64,000 nt of DNA from Trichoplusia ni (taxonomy: Eukaryota > Arthropoda > Insecta > Lepidoptera > Noctuidae). Below, in pieces: positions 24,371 to 36,400 of the stretch (its first letter is position 1; the number at the start of each line of letters is the position of its first letter). The position numbers were made by a program, and so were the translations under genes. The notes beneath the pieces are model-generated. The model had not been told where the DNA came from and searched no databases. It saw only the letters and a program-made list of their open reading frames with translations. The stretch is from NCBI RefSeq assembly GCF_003590095.1, contig NC_039483.1, forward strand, positions 8,494,001 through 8,558,000, given 5' to 3'.

Positions 24371-27300
24371 TGTCTTTCTTTAAACCTGTTTTACTTCACC
24401 CTTTTGAAGTACATAATGATCGCAGAAGTGTGCGTAACATTGGTGAGACATTTCCTTTTAAAACGACTCCCGCAGTAAGAATTTTAATCCTTGCTGCTAA
24501 TTTTCCAGAATGAACGTCAGACCGCCCCAGCTTATAACTTATTAAACATCAAATACTCCGAGTAGCAAAGTATTCTTTTATAACATCATGATGGTTCATA
24601 GGCGAGTAATTTGTATTTCTACATAATTGCTCCTTTGAAACAAACATATGTTTAACACAAAACTTAAAAAAAACTGACTAGCTACATATCGCGATTTGGT
24701 CAAAAAACCTAGTTTAATGGCTTCGAAGAAAAAATAAGTAATTCATTAATTACAGTCCGAAAAGCAGAGCCGGATCTACAAGTTACTAGACGAAGATATT
24801 ATCGTCATTAGTTACTTATGATTAATTTACAGCATTTTATTAAGTCTATGACTAAGATATGTTCGTATTACTTGCATAGACTCGTCGCTAAGATGCTTTT
24901 GGAAGAAGTGCAGAAAATTTACGGCTTTTGAAGCAAGAAATCCATTGAGTTCTTGTCCCATGCAGTTTTCAAGCAACTCATTACGCTAAGCGAATGCTCT
25001 TTTGATTTTTTGCGTACTATCCGCAAGTAAACAAAACTGAACAAACTTGCCATCTTTGCAAATAACAGTAGGTAGTTGAGCCTTCCCTGGACTCGTACCG
25101 AGTAGATAAGTGCTATGGACAACTACTTACTAAAATCAAATCGTTTATTGGAACCTATCAGGTAGGTAAAAATACATAGAAACAATGATGGACGTTGTCG
25201 AGCACAGCAAACTTAATTGGAGAGACAAAGAGCACTATTAATTCTCCTTATTCTCCATTTATGTACTTGATATCTCCATTAAACTACCTCTTTTAATAAA
25301 TACCATGTGGCAATCTATTTATATTCCACAAATTACATTAACCTAAATATCATTGGTTAGCTTGTTGGAGTCAATTGGGAGGTTAATTTACGGTAAATGT
25401 AGGTGACCGACCTCACAGCCCTCTATTGCTATCGCACTTTATTGTCATTACCTATGGATATTTAGTTGGGACCAATGTTGCAACTTTAATTTGGCTGGTA
25501 AAAAAACATGGGCCTATGACCATGGGCCATGTTAATCTCCTCTGCAACATTCCATCATCCGAAACACACAGCAGCTATGAATTCTAGAAAAACTTTTTAA
25601 CAGCTGTACCCAGACTGCGCAGCTCGGCGATTTAGGGTGCACGAAGCCTAAAGTCAAAAATACAACCAACAAAGCGAAGAAGACTATAGACAAGAGTCTG
25701 AGAACCTACAATACAAGTGGTAGACAATAAACTTCCTAATTCTCAGCAGTTACTAGTACATAAACAGTAGATAATTCTTCATCCACCACTCGGGGTCACA
25801 TGTAAACTAGCAGCCTTGACGTCGCGTCGCATACAAAGGACACTTTTTACCGGCGACGGCGACGCGTGGGAACTGCCGCGCAACCTTCCTCATTTGTCGA
25901 GATGCTACTGCTTCTAAAGAAAGCTAGTGGTAACTAGTTGCATAAACAATCGAAACACGTCATGTACGACAATACTCGGCTGGTACGGCCGAAGGCAATA
26001 CACAGATTTTAGCTCGTAGGTTATGTATCTTGGACAAAAGGAAGTTGAATTAACTGAAGAAGATAGATACTGAATAGAGATACCGGAGTAACTAATTATC
26101 TTGTATTTGTTGAATCTATTTAAGAGCTAAACGAGATGTAGGCTCTAGGCCAAATTATAGGAAAAGCATCTTACTAGGATCACCCAAAGGAAGTTGATAG
26201 ACAATCTCGATCGTCATCACTCTACCCTGACCCCTGTTGAGGACAGGCATCTAATATTCCTTTGGACTATTAGATAACCTATCTCTACTTAAGTAGTCTG
26301 CTACGAGTAACTTGATACGCGCTTGTGCAATACTGGAACTACGGAAATATGTTGTGTCGAAAGGTGCAGCACCGATTTACGAAGTTTTGTATGTAATGCA
26401 ATCCGTGCTCTGGTTTCAAATGTCGACTACACATCTCAGGTGTTGGACAAACGACTCTACGTGCTTTGCATGATACGAAAATGTAAGGATACACCGCTAA
26501 CTTCCCGACTCTAGCCTGTAGTGTTTTTTACGATGATCAAAGTAATTAATATGAGAATCGAATTCTAGCCCGAACCGGGATCCGACCTGAAAGTCGTTAA
26601 ACCAGTGAGGTAGTCAAAATCGGTCAACTCAATCTAAATAGATACCTACATAAGCAGTTAACAACGATAAAACTCTGGTCACCTTGTTCATCTCATGGAA
26701 ATAGTACAATAATCCCATTGGATCTTGGAACTTGCCCTCTAAAACATAATCACCAGCCACTAAATAATGAGGTAGCAAGAAGTATTTAATAAACTTATTG
26801 ACGACCTATTCCAAGGTTGCACTCGTGAGAAATAACCATTGTCGTTATATTATAAAGTGTATCCGTAATAATATTTAATTTGCATTTTATGATTGGACGT
26901 GAAGTAACGTGAATCATTCGGCTTCAACTGGAGACATAAACAAAAACAAATTATTATTATAATTATTGTTTGCTACAACGCTGGTCTCAAGGCGGGAAAA
27001 TTTGTTGACGTCATGCTATACATTTTTCTCATGAAGACATTGACTCTAAATTTGTGAATTTAGAAGATAAATAGCTAAGGTAAAGTAGAGCCTAGAGGCT
27101 GTAATAATTTGGCATTAAGTGCAGAAAAAATTACGATTAATCTTTTTTATTTAAATACCAGTTGCTTCCTAGTTTTACACTATTTCTGACATGGATATAA
27201 ACACTTAAATACTTAATAGATACAATCGGACAATGAACTGCTAATGAGACCAACACAATCTACTAAGTCTACAGACTAACTACTTCTACGTGACTTTTTA

Positions 27301-29605
27301 AATGGTCGTTAAACTAAATAATTATGTTTGGTAACTTTCAAAAAGGCAATGTTATGCTCAATTTTGTAAGAACTTGTACAACTTTTATACATAATAGTGC
27401 AGTAGGTATAGGCTACCATGTAAATAACATAGGCTTTAGTCAGGAACATTGTAAAATTTATAAGTTTGACGTGTCTGTCTGTGGCATCGTAGCTCCCGAA
27501 TAGATTGAACGATGATGTGCGTATGTTCTTAGACATATTTGATGAAAATCTGACGACTATTGTCGAACATATTTACCCTCGTGTTTTTTTTTAATTTAAT
27601 ATTTGCTTTCTTACTTTTGACCATACTTTACTGCCCTCAGTAACTTGATATTTTATTATAATGCCAATGAAACCAAAATAAAACTACTTGCACCGAAATG
27701 ACCCATTTTCCATTATATAGCCTGCAACGGACGAACGGATGTGCGAACTGATAAGCAAGTTGCATTATGGATAAAGAAATTGTAAACATAACTGTTTCTG
27801 AAGTATTTATCGATTTATTTTAACACAAAGTATGGTGTCATAGAAACTAATAACTAAACGTACTAGTACCTTAATACGACATAACACTATAGAATATACT
27901 TCTTTATTATCTTATAATTATAATAATATATACCTAACAGCCTATATACGTCCCACTGCTAGACCCCATAAAGGTACATGTATAATAATAATAATTGAGA
28001 AAAAGTAGCATCATATTTTTGCTGACGCTTAAGACAAATATAATGAAAAGATACTAATATCGACTTCCCAATTTTAAATCTTTGTTCACCAAAACCTGGC
28101 TTTTCCAAGAACCACACCTCTTTTTTAGGAACAAAGCAAACCTTTTAAACAATTAGACACGTTCACCTCATGTTCAAGAGCAAAATGTACTTTTATAGTA
28201 ATTTGTTAAACCATAGCGCGATAGATGGCATTGACGTCGAATTAGATCGCGCTATGGTTTCGTTACATGAGTTGACATATGTATTTTGAAGCATTTTCAA
28301 TAAATGACTCTCTCGCAGACCAAACAGTGTTGTTTTAATTTATCAGTGCAGTTCTTCAGCTCGGTGCTTAACACCTCACCGTAGTTCCGAATCCCACTTA
28401 GTCTCGCCCTCCGCTGATCTTGACATTCGCTAACTTTACTAATTCATTGCTACATCTAGTACTCAATGAACCGTGTATTCGTAAGGTCCCTCCTATTAAC
28501 ACGCTGCCTGAAAGACAACCACTCATTTAGCGCAAGTGATGCGTTGCGAAACAAATGCGTTGAATGACACCGCCATAACTGCTTAATTACAAGGTCCTCG
28601 CAAAAAAATAACAATTGGATGTTATTGAATGAATCTGGTCAAATACTTGTAAATTGTATTAACTTTTATTTCAAATTTAATTGTAGACGAAGACCACCAT
28701 TTATTTATTTTATTTAATTATCTTTTTAAATTTATACTGTCTTAAACCAATGTAGGTTTAAAGATCAAACGCCACTTAACAGTATTTTTATGTAATACTC
28801 GAGCTGGTTCCGTTAAAAATGTCGCCGAAAAGTTTTATAGCACTATTTTTTTTGTGACGAGAGCATGAAAATGTATAAAGGTTGTTGCGTATACATAAAT
28901 ATGCATGTAGATATCTGCATCAGCATACAAACAGCACAAGCGCGTACATGTTTACTAAATAATGTGTACAATCGCCAACAGCTGCCGACGAATGCATATC
29001 TCGACCTAAATGGGGTCTGATAACGTCGGCGATGTACTTACAACACTTTTAACAGGTAAGAACAACATTCAGAGCAATTAGCTGCCAAAAAAACGGAAAT
29101 ATTACCATGTGTGTGCGTATGATCGATGGCAGCAGAAATTAAATTCTTAGAAGCTACAGTAATTACAACCAAAAATTAAAGACAGTTTTTTTTTTAATAC
29201 CAGCGTCTTAAAAAACCCGAACCTATTTGGAAAATTACGTTGACAATTATAAATTGTGTTTTATTATATTTTTATTATGATTCAATTGTTTCCATTCCTG
29301 TGGTAATTAGGAGAAGTGGTCATTACCGCGTATTGTTAATGTATGCAGTCTAGTCTAAGTATGTGTTTTATGTATGTGTCACATCATTATTTTAAAATTA
29401 ACTCTAATCTCCCACTTATGTTGGAGCAACGAACTTCCTACAAGTCAATAGGCTCCACGAATTACTGCTTTACCTTGGTATGTCATTAATTCTTTTGTTT
29501 TCAAACAACTTAGCAATTTGGATGTGAGAAAACGCAGCTTGTGAATAATTGAATTAAGGATTCATTAAAATACATGTTGTTCTTTATAAAGACGAATATA
29601 ATGCA
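24371..29605. other. Intergenic region, no supported gene
   Basis: Lies between the poly(A) signal of the myosin gene and that of the convergent membrane-protein gene. Open frames at 24919-25122, 26323-26514 and 27309-27536 have no family resemblance and no coherent splice partners. The one clear structure is the inverted repeat at 28208-28260. Confidence 0.5.
28208..28260. repeat. Perfect 15-bp inverted repeat, 23-base spacer
   Basis: AAACCATAGCGCGAT at 28208-28222 is mirrored without mismatch at 28246-28260. The arms are GC-richer than their surroundings. Could be a foldback element remnant, a hairpin RNA, or a paired protein-binding site. Confidence 0.75.
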
Positions 29606-29610
29606 AAAAG

Positions 29611-29616
29611 TTTATT
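29611..29616 (-). terminator. Poly(A) signal of the four-helix membrane protein gene
   Basis: AATAAA on the minus strand, 184 bases beyond the stop codon at 29800. No nearer copy of the signal was seen. Confidence 0.5.
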
Positions 29617-29799
29617 AGTATTCTTATCTAATTAAATAATTAATTATTATAATAAATGTCTTACACTATACACCCGCACTGAAGGTGGTTTAAGTTCGTC
29701 AGTCATTGTTCATCGAGGCTATATATACAGGATGTGACAACGGATTAGTTCCGCTGTCCACGGCATGTACTTTATCACGATTCGTTGTTATTAACACGA

Positions 29800-32700
29800 C
29801 TATTTGGTAGGGCTGTGCCTGGGCGTCCTGAGGTCCCGCTTGTCCGGCCAGCGGCCCGCCGTGTACTGCACGTAGCCGGGGTCGGTGGGTGTGCCGGAGG
29901 CCCGGCCTTCCGCGTCTGTCGTGTCTTTCTCCTCGATAGGCTCCATGGGGAACAAGGCTGGCGTGTCCGCCCTCCTCGACCTTGTCGACCCTCGTAAATA
30001 ATCTTCGAGTTGTTGCAAAGTCGGTGACGGTACTGTCTTCGCCTTTGTTGGTGATTTTGACCGCTTCTGTTCATAACTCGGTGACATTTCATCGTACAGA
30101 CCCTTCAACCGTCCTGTCTTCACTTTCGCGAATACAGGAGTTTGAGGTTCTGGTAAGTAGTCCTCTCTCACGGAAAGTTTCCCGGCAAAGTTGTCAAGAT
30201 AATCTCTGAGGTACTTTTCATTGAATTTCGCAAGTTCTTGTTCATAATGGAACCGGTCAGGTATTGAGAGTGGATCGGATAAGCGGACATAATTTCCGCC
30301 TTCCATTCCGTTTCGTATGGATCCAAATTTAGATTTCTGTAGTTCGTCTTTTTCAAGGGTGTCGTCAAAATTCGGGTAACTGGTCTTAGACTGTTCGAAA
30401 AGTGTCATTTCTTCTTTCTTTGTGTCCTTATCTATTTCATTCTTCTCTAAGTCTAGGTCCTTTGGTCTTTCAGGCGGCACGTGGCCATTCGCTTTACCAT
30501 TGGCTGCATTGGGTTTGCCGTTGGCGACACCATTCGCTCCATTTGTATTGGTCATATGTCCATTGACATTTGGCGATGAGATTATAGACACCTTCTTGTC
30601 AGCTTTTGGCGAAGACACACCTGTATCTGTTTGAGTGTTTTGCGTGGTTGAATATATTCTGGGGCCCATCAGGTCTATGAGGAATAAGGCGGCGACGATT
30701 AGAGACAAGGAGCCGAGGACCGACGCGTTCACTATCAACGACTTCGGCACTGAGTCCAGGGACGCAAGCTCCAGGCCACCTGAGGAATACGAAAAATATT
30801 ATTCTTTGGAATTTGGTAAACAACCTTGTAGGATTATCTAGATGTCTGCGGTTCTACAGCTGAGTTACTCACATTCGGAAAAAAGATTGTCAAACGAAAT
30901 CTCGGCTGCGAGTAAACAGCTAATTATAATAGTTGCAGTAATCGTTATAGGTACTTAGTTACGTAGTTATTATGATGAAATCTCTAAAGATACGATATTC
31001 AATATCGATTTAACGAATCGGGCATAAATGAAAGCTACGAACTCGTTTAACTAGCGATAATTGGTTATTTTGCAACAGAGCTTCATTAAATTTGATGTTC
31101 ACATAAGAGAAACATAGTAACTTTAAATAATGGACTCTTATAAAATTGTTGTTTTTTTAAGGCTTTCATGTATATTTTTTTATTTATTTTTCATTTTAGC
31201 TCTTATTACATAATTACTCTCCCAGAGGAATCTACATATAGATATCATTTCAGTCGCATTCTACTGCATATTTTATAATCAGAAATTATGCTAAGTTAAT
31301 TCGATATCTCTGCTCTAACCGGCATAAGAAATGCATGCGAATGACCAATTTTCCAGTATTCAAATGTACCATTTTAATAATAGGTTATCTTGTGATAATT
31401 TCCATAAGTATTACTCACCTAGTATCAGGAAGAACAGCATTCCGAAGCCGAGAAAGTATCCCTCTAGTATCCGCCGTCCCTTCGGTATCTCTTGGAAGAC
31501 CCGAGCCACTATTAGCCCAAACGTTATGATGACGTAACCTGGCGACAAACAGAACATCACATCATGTATGTATGGTGCAAATGGTGAGATAGGATAGCAG
31601 TGAGTTAAAAAGGTTGCCTCAGGTTCTTGAAAATCAATTTTATTTGTAGTTTTGTTCCGGATGGGAGATCATCTAATGCGTGCACTTCCGCATCCCGCTT
31701 TTGGATGAGCAGAAGAGAGTGTCAGAATTTAACTGACTAAAATCTACTGATCCACACATAAAGCAAAGGGAGCAATCTTTCTCCCTTTGTGTACCGGGGC
31801 CCGCGGCAACCCTCGCCTCTGCTGAAATCTAGTATGCGATAAATAAGTTTTGACATGCGGGTTTTTTGTGAACCATCATCATTGGCCTAGCCTTTTCCCA
31901 ACTATGTTGGGGTCGGCTACCGATGTCGGGTTTTTTGTGAAACCTACGAACTATTTATTTAATACTACGTCAAGCCGATTAAATTATAAGAGTTACTAAA
32001 AAATATTGTCATTAGGCGACTAGTTACATTGATTAAACAATGAGCTTACTCGCATTCGTTTTATTAATTTATTTTAATAACATAACGTTTTCTTTAATAA
32101 CATAACGTCTTCAATTTCTCAGAAGCTTATCAACCGATACGAAGGCCTGGTCGTAGGCAGAGCTTACCTCTACATAAAAGTACCAATATCTTTATACTTT
32201 ATACATCATAAAATCGACGTAAAACGCATAAAAGTACAGCTTTACACTATATTATCTACCTGCAGTGATATTGTGGTTTCATAATGATGGACAGTTACCT
32301 GAGCTTTTTATAAAGTTACATTGAACTGGCTAATCTATTGCGGTCCACACGTTTATAAGAATATTTTTATCAACTAAACGCTCTATAACGTCTACTCAAT
32401 TGATGTGTGCATTTATATTTTCCATACCTGCTTATAATGAACTCTACTCGTAATTAAATAACTGTTAAATTATAGTGTCATGAGAATTGTGAGAATAGTG
32501 TGCTGTTTAAATTAGGATAGGAAGAAATTTACAGTATTTTGGGTGTAAGAACTTCGTTCATACTTTATAGTACAATTTTAGCAATTATATCAGAATAAAC
32601 TATTGAATGCCAGGTATTTACTATTTACACTTGCCTAGGAAAACAGTAGGTGCCTATATTAAATTGAACCTGCCATCCTGACTAGATAATAATGATAATA

Positions 32701-33412
32701 AACATTTACTCAAGCCGTTTTCCTCCATTGTGTTTTGTACGTCTTACTCACCTGTTGACCTATTAATCCAACAATTTGTAAGTACCTACATGGTGACCAT
32801 GAGTAATCGTTAGTTTATCAATATCTAAACTTATCCACGACAGATAGGGGAAACGCAATATTGTATTGCAACATTGATATTGAAAGTATAATAGGCTCAT
32901 TTTTTCAGGCCATAAGGGAAATTTGAATACGAGTAATTTTTAAATGCGAAAGTAAATAATGTAATATGTTAAAAAGGATCACAGATTTGTTAAATTATAT
33001 TAAAAATAGTGTTTATAAACTATATTTATTTAATCATAATTTATATTAGAACTAAACTTCTGCTATAATGGATAAATTAGCAAAGACCTCAATATATAAT
33101 TCGTGTAACAGAATACGATGACAACCGCAAGGTTAAGCCAGTGGTCTCGATCACAATAATTATGTCAGCAAAGTACTATCATAATATGTAATTAACACGC
33201 TATAGTCACATAATCTTCCCGAGACAGATTTACAAACGCCATAACGTACGTACCCAAGTCGACCTCGTCCAAACGCGAACGCATGCGTGTTGCGTAATAT
33301 ACCGCCGAGCCCAAGCAAGGTGTGAACTTAAAGGTGGCCGGACACGAAACGCTACCAGCTATGTACTAAGATAAGGTAATATTTTGCATGTACTTGAAAC
33401 TGCGCGGCGTTT

Positions 33413-33443
<31 letters not shown>

Positions 33444-36400
33444 AAATCAGGTAATAAAATGACGTGTCGCAGGTTCGATCCCCGCGTAGTACAAGCATTT
33501 GTGTGATCCACTAATGCTTGTTCTGAGTCTGGATGTATTTGTGCACGTAAAATCTTCATTTCTATGTGTCTATCAATGGTTAAACTTTTCCAATTAAGCT
33601 TTAGCAGAGCCATCCTCTTCGATGCTCTTGTAGAGTTCGACAGATAAAATTGATTTGCAACATTTCAAACTTGGCTTGTATCGTCAGCACTGGCTGACAC
33701 ACTAGCTATGGATTTTGTCGAATATCTTAACAGTACTAATTTGACCTAAGAGCACTAACAGAGATCATTGATACTAAACTGAAGTACTAAGTAGAATATT
33801 AACATCAAGTATTCAATAAAACATCAACTCTACTGCAATGTTGCAATCATCATAAAGATTGAATTAACGTAAATGCAAAGGTATATTTTTTTGCAAGAAG
33901 TTTTATATTGACACACTTAATGTTTTTTTATATGCCTGTGTTCAAAAATGTCAAACGACTGATATAATATTAAAAGTGCGTCTTTTTAATGATCATCGCT
34001 TCTTTAACATCTAAAAGTTAATAAAAAAAGGTTTTAGTAGAGATATATTAATGCTGACGTAAATAAATAAAAAATACTTAGCTCATGTTAATCTATTAAA
34101 CTGCTACAATCGCAAAATTGAATATAAATCAGCTGAAGGTACATAATCTTTAGACGGTAATAAATACGAAGTACATAGGTACCTGAGGAACAAGTTCAAT
34201 AATAAATAGATATTACGTAAGTAACACAACATATCTTGTATATTAATGTTGTTTACTGCTCGGCACAAATGATATCACACACAAAGGCGGCACGACCGAC
34301 TTCGTAAGGTATTTGTTAGTGTGATGGATTGACTGCACTTCATAAATTACTTTATAAAGAGCATGTCTTCTTGTTTGTGGTACAATGTTTAGGTTTTGTA
34401 ATCACATTGACATCGCATAATAATCCTAGCTTAGATTACACGAGTATGTAGGATACAACATGCTTTTTATGTAATCATGTTGTTTATGATGCCGAGATGT
34501 AAAGTAGAGCCTGATAAAGGATCCTGGGTAAAATTCTTGTTTCCTAACTGAACTTGCAAACAATGCTGTATAAAAATCTTTGTGAAAAAGCTTACTTAGG
34601 TTCGTTCGAATTGAGAAATCTCCTTTTGTTTATGTGACCTAAATACCTTGTTGATATAAGTTTGATGCCTTTCCTACCATTCTCCGCCCCAGCCTTTAGT
34701 TATAGCGTATTTTTATGAGTTTGTCGTTAACAGGGTTGGTATGAACTTAGTGCAAATGGTGTTAGAAATAAACAACGCATGTTACTGGCCGCAGGTCGAC
34801 CTAGTTTGTCTCGATCAAACAACATAAGCAGTTCTAATAAGACCTAAATTTTCAAATTCGCAAGAGAATTTGTGATGACACCTATTTATACAATATAGTA
34901 TATTGTAATAATATAGGTTAAAATTTCAAACCCGTATACAGAAAATTCCTGCATCCAAATAGAAAATTGGTAACAAAGTTGTCTTGGAAGTAGATTTTGT
35001 CAATAGTGTTAGTAATAAGGTACATGCATAAGCGGTGGTATATGTCAGCGCAAAACTTGCGCCACTACACCTTCAATCAACAAAGGTAGGTCACCGACCT
35101 GACCTTCTACATGTATGAGATGTAAGTGTAACAAATATCTCGGTACTGGAGCCACGTACCTCCGTATATAGCGTCTGCGAAGGCTCCGCCGACGGAGTCC
35201 CACGTGACCGATGTGAGGAGTGACCACTCCCGCGACAGCTTCTGCAGCAGCAGCGCCAGCCGGGCCTCGTCATCTTGTGACACGCGCTTCACGACTAGGC
35301 AGGCGACGCACATCAACTGTGGGATAACATTCTATTAGAAATATACAGAGTTTTTAAACATCCACAGCATTGTAATAGGAAAATTTTAGTTGCTTTTAAT
35401 GCGGAATCTAGGTCAACTCTACTCCAAAGGACTGTTATAATTAAAAAATGAACTGCTACGTTTACTAAAATATAAATTATTACCTTCTGCTTCGGAATAG
35501 CAAACTTTATCAATATCAATTCATCGGCCCATCGCCATCAAGGACTATAGTACGATCTTACGGATCGTAATGGCTTGACTGCATAAATGCATGCTTAACT
35601 AAGCAAATCGCGACTATTTATTACATGGTAACTTTTAACGAAAAGTAGCTTCAATTTAATGTTTTGTACTAACTCCTTAGCATAAAAATAATAAACAATT
35701 GCATTTGCAAAAACTTAGGCCTTGTAAACGACACACGTATAGGACATCCCAAAAGGAAATATCGCTATTGTCCTAGCAACAATAGGCGGCTGTCGAGCAC
35801 CAGCGTCAGTCCTTCGTCGCGCGATTGTCGCGTGTGACGTCACTGTCCACCGTGGGACCGACATTGGAGAAGCGCGTGCGCAGTTCGGCGCGAGCGCAAC
35901 TCTTAATTATTGTAACAACACGTAAATTTGTGTGTACTGAATACGGAAAGACAATACCTACTATTTATATAATTTAAGTAATGAGTGTATTTTTTTTTAA
36001 ACGCGTTAAGAAGCTTACCATTTTTTTTAACTTGGGGAGTATTAAGTCTCTGTGTGCTGCATGCTAATATTTTTAGCCATTATATATTGAAATTTCCGGC
36101 GTAGTCTAATTTGGGGCGCCTAAACAAATTGACATTGAGCAGTAATTTAACATTTTCTATAGTCTTGTACTGCATACAAACAGCGACATCGAATTTAAGC
36201 TAGTGCTAATATATAAACATAGTAATTTGAATTCTTTTTGGCATCTATTATAAGTACAATGAGAGGTGTGTTACCAAAGGGCATTACTAAATAGGGGCGA
36301 AATGACTATACAAGGTTCAGAAATATTACACAAGCTTAAAGCATAATGTGAAATACTAAAACTTGATCGTAAATATAATAATATAAAAATGGTAAAAGTT

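Larger units (their letters stand above)
31539..35159 (-). other. Intron 2 of the four-helix gene, repeat-rich
   Basis: No coding exon seen. It holds decayed repeats (31625-31830, 31858-31941), a 20-base tandem duplication at 32074-32113, an AAAT microsatellite and a SINE fragment (33415-33590). Confidence 0.6.

Noticed and set aside
26323..26514. Cys-rich 63-residue frame as a small secreted peptide
   Set aside because: No signal peptide, no promoter or splice context, and the cysteines show no regular spacing.
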